Origin: Chloroflexota bacterium
GTDB lineage: Bacteria; Chloroflexota; Dehalococcoidia; FW602-bin16
NCBI GenBank assembly: GCA_004297765.1
Contig: SCTZ01000071.1
Coordinates: 58,723 to 122,722 of the forward strand
DNA: 64,000 bases
Direction of reading: 5' to 3'
The notes under the pieces are model-generated. The model was given only the letters and a program-made list of their open reading frames with translations, was not told the DNA's origin and made no database searches. A program made the position numbers and the translations under genes. Numbering within the stretch: position 1 is the first letter of the stretch; every line of letters begins with the position of its first letter. Of this stretch, positions 8,351 through 16,407 are shown in pieces.

Positions 8351-9624
8351 GACCAAAGGGTTCTCGCGTTCTGCAAGGACATAAAGACTTAGCAACACAA
8401 AGGGCGGGATCATCAGCCAGAAAACGACCTGTAGGCTAGACAGTTCGCCCACCCATCCCGCGAGCATCGCACTCAAAACCCCAAGTGTGCTCATGAATAA
8501 CCCGTTGAAGGCGGCGATCTTGCCTCGTTCGCCCTCCACCTTACTCAATTGAATCACGTTCACCGCCCCAATCATGCCCAGTCCTACGCCTAAGATTATC
8601 GCGCTAGTCCACAGCAAACTGACGTTCTGCGTCGCTCCCCAACTAAACAGAGCAACGATGATCATCGCGCAGCTTGCCAAGTACAACCCCTTCTTTCCGG
8701 TCCTTGCCAGCACCAGCCCGCTCAGAAAGAGCGCCGCAATGTAGGCGGTTCCTTGGGAGGACAGCAGCCAGCCGGCATCGGCCGCCGATAGCTTCAACCC
8801 AGATACGACCAGTACGGGGATGAAGGTCGAGAAAACCGAAAAACACGCCGTGGCCACGCCATCGGCAAGGCAGATCTGGACCAAGTCCCTGTTTCTGAGC
8901 AGTTCTGTGAAGTCACGCCATGCACCAGCAGACGCCACCCTTCTCTCCTGAACTGAGACATTGCTCAAGCTCTTCCTTGCTAGAACAGCGACACCGATTG
9001 CGGGCACCGACAGCATCACGGCTATCAACCAGAAGGAGCCCCTGGACCCGATCTCGTTCAGCGCGTAACCGCCCCCAGCATTGGCCCAAGCACCGACAAC
9101 CCTACCGACATCGAACCCTTATGCCAACCCGCCTTCCCCACGCCTATCCTGCTCAGCCGCCGGAAAAAGGCCGCGTTCACCGACGTGAAGGTGAGCGGAC
9201 CGACTGTGCCCCTGAGCGCTACCAGTATCAGAAGTAGCTTAGCAGTAGGCACCGCGGGCAAAAGCGATACCAGCACTGAGCCCACCAAGGCACCGATTAC
9301 GTACACCCTTCGCGAGCCATAGCGATCGATCAGGAATCCAGCGGGCATGGTCGAGACGAACATCCCGATGCCCTGCAGACTTCGAATCAGTCCGATCTCT
9401 CCCATGCCTGCTCCGAGATCGATCGCGTAGAGCGGAATGAGCAAGCCCAACATCCCTGCGCCAACGCCGCCACAGATGTTGAGCAGCATGAAACCAAACA
9501 CGGTTCCGTTGCTGACCGTGAGCTCCCGTATCCAAGCGAGCCCTAACCCGGCTCTGGCCGATACGGAACAGGGCCCTGAATTCGGCGTCGTACTCCGACG
9601 CTCGTCTGAAGCAACCAAATCCAT
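8339..9624 (-). pseudogene. MFS transporter, frameshifted
   Basis: Two adjacent frames together encode one 12-TM major facilitator protein. The N-terminal part (9624 down to 9058) contains 'GFMLLNICGGVGAGMLGLLIP' and the loop motif 'GFLIDRYGSRRV'. The C-terminal part covers the rest, from 'GGYALNEIGSRGSFWL' to the stop at 8339. The frame changes at a run of five C on the + strand (9072-9076, five G in the coding strand); one additional G would restore 'GPMLGGGYALNEIG'. This may be a real frameshift, a slippery site or a homopolymer sequencing error. The gene ends inside the edge of IS-like copy 1. Substrate unknown; drug or metabolite efflux is typical. Confidence 0.75.
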
Positions 9625-9799
9625 TACCCCCGCCTTCGCAGTAGAGGCGATTGATAAAGCAGGCTAGTTGAAAGGCGGTCATCATTGCGGGGCGTCCTTG
9701 GAGCAGCTTTGCGGTCTGCACTGCACCGACCAGGGTTTATGACCACGTCTCAGTAAAGTTATGCTCTTTCCCATCAGGGAACTCGTGATCGCGACCACG

Positions 9800-9839
9800 A
9801 GGCCGAGTCGGTCCTTCCGCGGAAGGACCGACTCGGCCT
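9800..9839. repeat. 40-bp perfect palindrome
   Basis: A perfectly self-complementary 40-bp sequence (arms 9800-9819 and 9820-9839, centre between them with no loop). It sits in the 550-bp gap between the MFS gene start and the nucleoside phosphorylase pair. It could act as a bidirectional terminator or a protein site; no poly-T follows. Confidence 0.7.
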
Positions 9840-9906
9840 GGCCAACTCTGGCCAATCGCGAAGGAACTACTGTGAAGAAGTTCGAGTAGCGGGTTCAGCC
9901 ATTTGA

Positions 9907-10161
9907 TTGGCCGACCGAGCGATATGCTTCTCGGTCAAGGGCCGCAGATATGGGTGCTTCCTGTCTTGCCCTGGCTTTCGCACGCTGAAGATCTGTTCGG
10001 CCGAACCCTGCTATGACAGCACGGCCAACATCTACGCGATCACCGAGCGGGGCGGCCTCCCACTGATTCCGCTCAACCCCGGCAATGAGAAGCCCCCCCC
10101 CGGCATCATCGCCACGCTAGGCACGCCGCTGTGTCCCGATGAGTTGCCCAGGCTCTACTAG
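9907..10161 (+). pseudogene. Possible transposase remnant
   Basis: An 84-codon frame whose second half ('CYDSTANIYAITERGG' followed by 'LPLIPLNPG') resembles the segment of DDE transposases just after the second aspartate ('D.YDS...Y..i..rG..PvIPlnp'). The first part shows nothing recognisable and no other transposase parts flank it. It is most likely a decayed insertion-sequence fragment on the edge of the accessory block. The assignment rests on a short motif only and could be wrong. Confidence 0.35.
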
Positions 10162-10174
10162 GGAAAGGTGGCCG

Positions 10175-10972
10175 TTAGGTCCTGGCGAGCGATTCGACCG
10201 CAACTGACAACAACTGGCTGAGAGTATTCACAATCTCAGGACGGCGCGGCCGCCATTTGTCCCCGCCGACGAAGTCCGACAGACAGAAGAGCGCGGCCAG
10301 CTCAGCGCCACGAAACCGGGCTACGGCGAGAATCGATGCCAATTCGGTCTCAAGGGCTATGCAGCCTTGCCGTACGGCGCTCAGGGTCTTACTCTCGGTT
10401 TGCCTATATGGAGCATCCGTTGTCCACACTCCACCGCTCGATGCCAAAAGGCCACGGCTAGCAAGCGAAGTGTGAATACTTGCCAGCAATGGAGAATTGA
10501 CCTCGATCCGAGCTGCAGGTCTTGAATAGTGGTGTGACAGCCCCTCATCGCGCCATGCCCAATCTGGAACGAATAGAGAACCGGCTGCAAAGGCGGGAGT
10601 AAGAGGCCTCGCGACCCCGATAACCACAAACCGTCGAACACCGAGGGCGATCAAAGGTTCGAGATGCGAGGTAGCCAAAGGTCCGCCGAAGCCGGCGAAG
10701 AGATAAGCGTGACGCTGACCATGGATCGTAAAGGTTCGGGCTCGAAAGAGACCGCCCGGCCATCCTTCCTCTTGCACATCTTGAAAGAGTTCTGTCAGTA
10801 GAGCCTCGCCGTCAATGAGGAATGATAGCACGCAAGAAGTTGGCACCGGGGCAAGCGGTGTCTCCAGCCGCCGTAGCCGCAATGCCAAGAAATCCGCTGG
10901 GTTGATGATCGCTTGATCTGATGGCTCACTGGAAAGGATAGCCAAGTCATGGCTTAGTGTTCTCTGTCGCAC
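10175..10972 (-). CDS. Nucleoside phosphorylase family protein (copy a)
   Basis: A 265-aa PNP/UDP phosphorylase-family protein (uridine phosphorylase-like). Family landmarks are 'LIALGVRRFVVIGVARPL', the 'GSLFVPDWAWRDEGLSHHY' strand, 'GGVWTTDAPYRQT' and the C-terminal 'LFCLSDFVGGD'. The ribose-contact motif that is VEME in most members reads 'ALETE' here, so the substrate pocket may differ from copy b. Start ATG 10972 lies 11 nt after copy b, so the pair is co-transcribed. In context with radical SAM genes it could phosphorolyse 5'-deoxyadenosine or methylthioadenosine (inference). It is the last gene of the long minus-strand operon. Confidence 0.75.
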   Translation of the reverse strand: MRQRTLSHDLAILSSEPSDQAIINPADFLALRLRRLETPLAPVPTSCVLSFLIDGEALLTELFQDVQEEGWPGGLFRARTFTIHGQRHAYLFAGFGGPLATSHLEPLIALGVRRFVVIGVARPLTPAFAAGSLFVPDWAWRDEGLSHHYSRPAARIEVNSPLLASIHTSLASRGLLASSGGVWTTDAPYRQTESKTLSAVRQGCIALETELASILAVARFRGAELAALFCLSDFVGGDKWRPRRPEIVNTLSQLLSVAVESLART

Positions 10973-10983
10973 CTATCACTCCT

Positions 10984-11805
10984 TTACGAAATCTCCGTGG
11001 ATGCGAGGGCCTCGACGACCACGGTGACAAGGTTGGACGTTTCTTCACGAATCAACTCGTCCGGCTTTCCATCGCGACGGGAGTCCCACCTGGTCCCGCC
11101 AACCGAATCGGTTAGGTAGAACAAAGCGGCAAGCTCGATTTCTCGGAAGGCGGCGATAGCCAACAAAGAGGCCAACTCCATTTCTACGGATGCGCACCCC
11201 CGCTCCCGAAAGGCTTCTACCTTGCGTCGCGTCTCCCTATATATGGCATCTGTAGTCCACGTTCCACCTTCGTGGACGGTCAATCCCCGTTGTCGGAGGA
11301 CCGCCAAGACACGATCGCTCAGGGACGACGTGACCTGCACCACATCGGACGGAGGAAGGTAGTGGTAGGATATGCCTTCATCACGAATAGCCCACCTTGG
11401 AATAAGCAGGGATCCATACGGTAGCTCCGGACGCAATGTGCCCGCTGTCCCAATAACGCCGAAGCGGCGAACCCCCAAAGCGATGAGTTGCTCAAGGAGG
11501 AGAGAAGCGATTGGCGCGCCGTAGCCCGGAAAGAGGTACCCACAGCGCTGCCCGTGAGCCGTAAACGTGATGGCGCGAAACATCGGGTCCGGCCAGAGTT
11601 GCTCTTTCACGTCCTGATACCATTCACCAAGCCTCGCGCCAGCGTGCCTGAAGAACGAAATTACACAGCATTCAGGTATGGTGTCCATTGAGATATTGGT
11701 TGAGGATCGTAAGCTTGAAAGCCACTCGGAAGGATTGGTAATGGCCTCATCGGTAGGATTACCGTCGAGTAGCGGTAGATAGGTTGAGTACGAGTCACGT
11801 TGCAC
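10984..11805 (-). CDS. Nucleoside phosphorylase family protein (copy b)
   Basis: A 273-aa paralogue of the gene at 10175, and the more canonical of the two: 'IGTAGTLRPELPYGSLLIPRW', 'GTWTTDAIYRETRRK' and an intact 'SVEMELASL' ribose-binding motif. The frame is open 68 codons further upstream, but that part overlaps the nitroreductase and looks non-coding. The GTG at 11805 has GAGAGGA about 9 nt upstream and is preferred. It lies 49 nt after the nitroreductase in the same operon. Paralogous tandem copies suggest either a heteromer or divergent substrates. Confidence 0.75.
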   Translation of the reverse strand: MQRDSYSTYLPLLDGNPTDEAITNPSEWLSSLRSSTNISMDTIPECCVISFFRHAGARLGEWYQDVKEQLWPDPMFRAITFTAHGQRCGYLFPGYGAPIASLLLEQLIALGVRRFGVIGTAGTLRPELPYGSLLIPRWAIRDEGISYHYLPPSDVVQVTSSLSDRVLAVLRQRGLTVHEGGTWTTDAIYRETRRKVEAFRERGCASVEMELASLLAIAAFREIELAALFYLTDSVGGTRWDSRRDGKPDELIREETSNLVTVVVEALASTEIS

Positions 11806-11854
11806 CTTTGGTCCTCTCTTCAATATGCCGATGGCGTTCTGACTTCGCGTTCTA

Positions 11855-12367
11855 CTACCAGCGTTCGTAGCGAACCAACTCCGAGAGGGGCTTGCGCTTC
11901 TTGGGCCGAATCTGGTCGTCCGGGTAGCCCAAGGGCGTGAATATGATGGGCTCCACGTCGTCGGGTAGTCCCAGTATCTCCCGCGCCGCCGTTGGGCTGA
12001 AGGCAGCAATCCAGCAGGTGCCCAATCCGATGCCGGTTGCCGCCAGAACCAGATGGTCCATGGCGATAGCCACGTCTACGTCAGAGTAATTCTTTCCGGA
12101 CTCCCCATTAACCCAGGCCTGGCCGGGAAGGCTGCAGATGCAGATGAGCAGCGGCGCCTGGGTGAACCATTCGCGGTCGTAGATTCTCGCCAACTCTTCC
12201 TCCCGGCCCTCCGTGTGAATAACGATGGCCTGGAAGGGCTGGCGATTGGCTGCCGCAGGCGCCAGCCTGAACGCTTCCAACACCTGCTCTACCTTCTTTT
12301 CCTCCACGGCGTCATGCTTGTACGCCCGCACGCTGTATCGCCGCCGAATGAGCTCCTCGAACTCCAT
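11855..12367 (-). CDS. Nitroreductase family protein (1)
   Basis: A 170-aa FMN-dependent nitroreductase-family protein. The FMN-phosphate contact 'RRRYSVRAYK' is at residues 8-17, 'APAAANRQPFQAIVI' matches the family 'APSa.N.Qpw' motif and 'GIGLGTCWIAAF' the C-terminal FMN motif. It begins 3 nt after the split-barrel gene stop, so they are translationally coupled. The family reduces nitro groups, quinones, flavins or ene bonds, or dismantles flavin; here it probably supplies a redox step to the pathway made by the radical SAM genes. A second nitroreductase lies at 26704. Confidence 0.82.
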   Translation of the reverse strand: MEFEELIRRRYSVRAYKHDAVEEKKVEQVLEAFRLAPAAANRQPFQAIVIHTEGREEELARIYDREWFTQAPLLICICSLPGQAWVNGESGKNYSDVDVAIAMDHLVLAATGIGLGTCWIAAFSPTAAREILGLPDDVEPIIFTPLGYPDDQIRPKKRKPLSELVRYERW

Positions 12368-12370
12368 GTC

Positions 12371-12844
12371 TTATGCTCCCTTCACCGCATCGCGGTCTAG
12401 ATGGCGGTTGAGATAGGGTCTGTTCTCTGCCTCCTCGCTTCTCCTCGCACCTGGCGTTTCTGCTCTGACTTCCTCTGGCGCGATAAGCCAGACCGACTGG
12501 ATATCGGCGGCCGGGCCTCCTCGCTCCCTCGCCCTAAGCAGGAATTGCCTGAAGATTGGGCCGTTTATCAGGCACTTATACGGTTTCCCTTTTATCTGGT
12601 ACGCTTTGCGCGCGTTGATCACCGTTACACTGACGGGTTTGTCAAACCAGATACTCCTAACCATGTTCTTGTTCGTCTGCGATGAGTCCGATCCTTCCGA
12701 GTACGCAATGTATCCGTCGTCCAAAACCGTAAGCGAACCTTTGTGGACGGCGTGGGGTGCGCCATTCCCTCCCACCGTGCCTAACACCTTGATAGATTGT
12801 GGATCCTTGAATAACGCTACAATTTCCTCTGGTAGCTCAGCCAT
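12371..12844 (-). CDS. Split-barrel flavoprotein paired with radical SAM (module 1)
   Basis: A 157-aa pyridoxamine 5'-phosphate oxidase-like protein starting MAELPEEIVALFKDPQSIKVLGT, with AGGAGG upstream of ATG 12844. Conserved landmarks shared with the paralogue at 20205 include 'HAVHKGSLTVLDDGYIAY', 'SSQTNKNMVRSIWFDK', 'YQIKGKPYKCLINGP' and 'VWLIAPEEVRAET'. These long shared stretches mark a distinct subfamily rather than generic oxidases. In both places the gene follows a CX8CX2C radical SAM gene by 12-25 nt, so the two proteins very probably act together. The cofactor (FMN, F420 or haem) is not evident from sequence. Confidence 0.75.
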   Translation of the reverse strand: MAELPEEIVALFKDPQSIKVLGTVGGNGAPHAVHKGSLTVLDDGYIAYSEGSDSSQTNKNMVRSIWFDKPVSVTVINARKAYQIKGKPYKCLINGPIFRQFLLRARERGGPAADIQSVWLIAPEEVRAETPGARRSEEAENRPYLNRHLDRDAVKGA

Positions 12845-12869
12845 TTCTTCCTCCTGAATAGTTTTCCGC

Positions 12870-14123
12870 TCAGTCGATTCTGTTGAGGTCGCTGTCCCCG
12901 TGATTCCCGCAGTGCTTGAAGTCATCGTTGTCAGGCGACAAGCCGTAGGCCTTTCTGATGTCGTGAAATCCCTGCACTAGCCTAACATAGTATTCCAACG
13001 GTGGCTGTTTCAGGCCGCGGAATTCCGAAGCTCCCCATGGTCTCCACACGAGACTCAACATCTGTACGCCGTGCTTGGCGAAGAACTCACACCCTTCAAA
13101 ACTGGACTTCAGCGCCTCGTCGACCGTCTTGAAGCCGTGCGGTTGCGCCATTTCCACTCCGGCGACCATGTTGGTGTAAACATTCCCCCAGCCGAAGATA
13201 TCTACTGCTTCCAACGTTGCACGAATCCAGTTGTCCCGGCCTACCCATTTGTCCTTGCCCGGGCAGATCCATTTGAACAGTCTCTCGTCCCAGACCTCGA
13301 TGTCGGGACAGTAAGAGGATAGCCCGGTCTCATCATAGATCCTTCTTATGTGTTTCTTGGTATACGCTGGGGCTATCAATTGACTTGGAAACCGTCGAGA
13401 AGTGAAGTTCCGGCCGATGGCCTGCAGCACAGCTATGTAGCGGTTCACCTCGTTCTCGAAAGGCTCTGAGCCGCTGTAGTCTGCACCGGCGGTTAGGTTG
13501 ACTTGGGAGAACCTTCCGGGCTCTTTCAACGCTTCCTTTACGGTTTCGTGAATATCGTCCAGATTCAGTTCCTTTTGGATTTTCCCACTGTCGAGCTGTC
13601 TTTGCTCAATCCTATCGGTGAAGAAGGCGCAGTACTTGCACTGATCCCCCGTATCCCAGAAATGGCAGTGCCGGTAGGGTTGAATGTCGATTCTTTGAGG
13701 GCGGGCGCTGGCAATCGACTCCATGGGGACTCCCCTACTCGTCTTCTTGCCGTAGTAGTCTGGCCTCGGAGAGAAATCCACCTCATCGATCTGCTTTCCT
13801 TGGTCGAAAATGAAGAACTTGCCGTCAACGGCGTCAATAGTATAGGTGTTCCCAAAGCCGGGTCCAGGGGAGACAAGAACCGTCGTCCCATCTCTAAGTA
13901 ACAAAGGCCCCGGAGAAGCCCTGCCAGAGTTCTCATCTCGCCTAACCCCGTAGGTAGTAGACTCCCTGTGCCGATAATAGGGAGCTTGCACCGCGTCCCA
14001 AGCCCTATCTGTCAGTCCTATTCCCCGGCGCTGAACGTCCAGCTTGAGAATCACGAACCTCGGTACACCGGGATACCTGTCAACCAACTGCTCGTAACTC
14101 AGTTCCCCATTGCTCTCAGCCAC
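12870..14123 (-). CDS. Radical SAM protein with CX8CX2C cluster motif (module 1)
   Basis: A 417-aa protein. The frame is open to 14195, but the GTG at 14123 has AGGAGG 9 nt upstream and aligns with the start of the paralogue at 20706 ('SNGELSYEQLVDRYPGVP' against 'ANGELGYKEVLEKYPHVP'). Three cysteines at residues 153, 162 and 165 ('CHFWDTGDQCKYC') form a CX8CX2C motif in place of the usual CX3CX2C. The context GKKTSRGxPM...Y..C.FW is shared with the paralogue, as are 'IEVWDERLFKWICPGK' and 'AQPHGFKTVDEA'. It probably binds [4Fe-4S] and SAM. Reaction unknown. HmdB-like enzymes show that non-canonical spacing can be functional (family knowledge). Confidence 0.75.
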   Translation of the reverse strand: MAESNGELSYEQLVDRYPGVPRFVILKLDVQRRGIGLTDRAWDAVQAPYYRHRESTTYGVRRDENSGRASPGPLLLRDGTTVLVSPGPGFGNTYTIDAVDGKFFIFDQGKQIDEVDFSPRPDYYGKKTSRGVPMESIASARPQRIDIQPYRHCHFWDTGDQCKYCAFFTDRIEQRQLDSGKIQKELNLDDIHETVKEALKEPGRFSQVNLTAGADYSGSEPFENEVNRYIAVLQAIGRNFTSRRFPSQLIAPAYTKKHIRRIYDETGLSSYCPDIEVWDERLFKWICPGKDKWVGRDNWIRATLEAVDIFGWGNVYTNMVAGVEMAQPHGFKTVDEALKSSFEGCEFFAKHGVQMLSLVWRPWGASEFRGLKQPPLEYYVRLVQGFHDIRKAYGLSPDNDDFKHCGNHGDSDLNRID

Positions 14124-14266
14124 TGTCTTGACCTCCTGATCGGTAGTGTGTTTTGAACTTCTATTCTCCTGCCTGCTGTCGTCCTCGTCCTTCACGTTAG
14201 ACTAGAGGCGAAGAGTTCGAAGCGATAGCCATTCATAGAAAGCGACTTTCGCAACCTCGACAAGTC

Positions 14267-15250
14267 CTACACATGAATACAGGCCACAAAGTGCCCGCTG
14301 CCTTTGTCCACCAAGAGCGGAATGGTCTGGCTACACTCAGGTGTCGCCACCGGGCACCGAGTATGAAAGTTGCAGCCTGACGGGGGGTTCACGGGACTTG
14401 GAACGTCCCCGGTCAATATGACGCGCTTCCGTCTCGCCTCAACCACCGGATCAGCAACGGGAACTGCTGACAACAATGCCTTTGTGTAAGGATGAAGCGG
14501 CGCCTCGTACATCGTGATCTGGTCGGCGATCTCTACGATCCTGCCAAGGTACATCACTGCCACGCGATCGCTGATGTGGCGAACGACGGATAAATCGTGA
14601 GCGATAAACAAGTAGGTAAGTTGAAACTTCTCTTGAAGATCCTCGAGGAGGTTGAGAATCTGAGCACGAATGGAAACGTCAAGCGCAGAAATGGGCTCGT
14701 CACAAACGATGAAACTCGGCTGAACGGCAAGGGCACGGGCGATACCGATTCTCTGCCGCTGACCACCACTGAACTCGTGTGGGTAGCGGCTGATAAAATA
14801 GGGGTTCAAGCCCACGATGGAAAGTAGGTCTTGCACTCGTTCCTGCTTCTCCTTGCCGCTGGCGATATTGTGAATCGCCAGCGGCTCACCGACGCTGCTT
14901 CCCACCGACTGCCTGGGATTGAGAGAGGCGTAAGGATCTTGGAAGATCATCTGCATCTTTCGGCGCATCTTGCGCAATCTCTCGCCCTTCATTTTGGTAA
15001 GATCTTCGCCCTCAAACAGCACCTCCCCGCTCGTGGGGCGGTAAAGCTGCAGAATAGCCCTTCCTGCAGTCGACTTGCCACACCCACTCTCTCCGACCAA
15101 GCCAAGGGTCTCGCCCTTCCTGACGAAGAAGCTGACGCCATCAACCGCCTTGACATCCTTTAGCTTCCTCTGAAACAGGACTCCGGTGGTAATGGGGAAG
15201 TACATGCGGAGATCCCTCACTTCGAGTAGTATTCCATCTCGTTCCGCCAT
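14267..15250 (-). CDS. Oligopeptide/dipeptide ABC importer ATPase, DppF/OppF-like
   Basis: A 327-aa ATPase powering import through the DppBC-like permeases encoded at 23846 and 24772. Walker A is 'GESGCGKST', the signature is '[17 protein letters not shown]', Walker B is '[12 protein letters not shown]' and the H-loop is in '[11 protein letters not shown]'. The C-terminal '[14 protein letters not shown]' cysteine motif is the oligopeptide-transporter C-terminal domain (often an Fe-S site in this family). It starts 4 nt after DppD. Although it is part of the same importer, its gene is separated from the permeases and binding protein by the exporter and a radical SAM pair, an unusual order. Confidence 0.9.
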   Translation of the reverse strand: MAERDGILLEVRDLRMYFPITTGVLFQRKLKDVKAVDGVSFFVRKGETLGLVGESGCGKSTAGRAILQLYRPTSGEVLFEGEDLTKMKGERLRKMRRKMQMIFQDPYASLNPRQSVGSSVGEPLAIHNIASGKEKQERVQDLLSIVGLNPYFISRYPHEFSGGQRQRIGIARALAVQPSFIVCDEPISALDVSIRAQILNLLEDLQEKFQLTYLFIAHDLSVVRHISDRVAVMYLGRIVEIADQITMYEAPLHPYTKALLSAVPVADPVVEARRKRVILTGDVPSPVNPPSGCNFHTRCPVATPECSQTIPLLVDKGSGHFVACIHV

Positions 15251-15254
15251 TCCC

Positions 15255-16268
15255 TTACCCCCCTTCTGAGACGTTTGCCCAGCAGGCCACGTGGTGCCCA
15301 GCGCATACGGAAACCAACTCTGGCGCCCTCTCCAAGCACTTGTCGACGGAATACCTGCAACGAGGCGAGAATTGACATCCAGCAGGGGGATCGATTAGAT
15401 CGGGTGGAAGACCGTCAATGACAAACAACTTGTCATTCCTCTTCTCATCCAAACGCGGCACAGATTTCATCAAGCCGATGGTATAGGGATGTCTAGGATT
15501 GGCAAACAACTCGCGCGTCGTCGCGCTTTCGACGATCCTCCCGGCATACATTACTAGCACTCGATTGGCCATTCCCGCTACCACGCCAAGGTCATGTGTG
15601 ATGAGGATGACTGCTGTGCCGCTCTCCAGGCAAAGCCTTTTGATGAGGTCGAGAATCTGAGCCTGTATGGTCACGTCCAAGGCTGTCGTCGGCTCGTCGG
15701 CCAACAGCAACCGGGGATTGCATGACAGCGCCATGGCGATCATGACACGCTGACGCATTCCACCGCTGAACTGATGGGGATAGCGGTCTAGGCAGCCTTC
15801 TGGCGAAGGAATCCCCACCATGCGAAGGAGTTCGATGCTCCAGTTGCGTGCATCAGTCTTGCTCATTTTCAAATGCAGTTCAGCGCTCTCTGAGAGCTGT
15901 CTACCTATGGTCAGCACCGGGTTCAGCGACGTCATGGGGTCCTGGAAGATCATAGACATCTTGTTTCCGCGAATAGATCGCAGTTCCCTCTCTTCCAGCT
16001 TCAAGAGGTCGTCGCCATCGAACAGCACGTCGCCACCGATAATCCTGCCTGGTGGCTGGGGTATCAGCCTCATAAGCGAGAGGGCCGTAACGCTCTTGCC
16101 ACACCCGCTCTCTCCCACAATTCCAAGGGTCTCGCCGGCGGCGAGATCGAATGAAACGCCATCAACCGCGCGCACTACGCCGTCTTGAGTGTAGAAGTAC
16201 GTCTTTAGATCCCTTATTTGCAGGAGCGTATCCGCCAACCGCTTTTCCCCGCTAGACACAACTGTCAC
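15255..16268 (-). CDS. Oligopeptide/dipeptide ABC importer ATPase, DppD/OppD-like
   Basis: A 337-aa partner of DppF. Walker A 'GESGCGKSV', signature '[17 protein letters not shown]', Walker B '[12 protein letters not shown]', H-loop '[13 protein letters not shown]', and the C-terminal '[14 protein letters not shown]' motif. The GTG start at 16268 follows GAGAGG. Together the two ATPases complete an Opp/Dpp/nickel-type importer. The imported molecule could be a peptide, opine, metal chelate or similar; the sequence does not tell. Confidence 0.9.
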   Translation of the reverse strand: MTVVSSGEKRLADTLLQIRDLKTYFYTQDGVVRAVDGVSFDLAAGETLGIVGESGCGKSVTALSLMRLIPQPPGRIIGGDVLFDGDDLLKLEERELRSIRGNKMSMIFQDPMTSLNPVLTIGRQLSESAELHLKMSKTDARNWSIELLRMVGIPSPEGCLDRYPHQFSGGMRQRVMIAMALSCNPRLLLADEPTTALDVTIQAQILDLIKRLCLESGTAVILITHDLGVVAGMANRVLVMYAGRIVESATTRELFANPRHPYTIGLMKSVPRLDEKRNDKLFVIDGLPPDLIDPPAGCQFSPRCRYSVDKCLERAPELVSVCAGHHVACWANVSEGG

Positions 16269-16407
16269 AAGAATCCTCTCAAGAACAATGGGCTGGGCTC
16301 AGGGTGAAAGCCTAATCAATGTTTTCCCGTAGCACGTCGATATCGCGGCCAAAAACGGCGTCGCATGTCTGGCCGCACAGCTTGTGGGGTGCCCTTCGGT
16401 GACCGAT

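Noticed and set aside
9239..9721. 160-codon minus-strand frame overlapping the MFS gene
   Set aside because: It is in another frame of the clear MFS N-terminus and lacks membrane segments.
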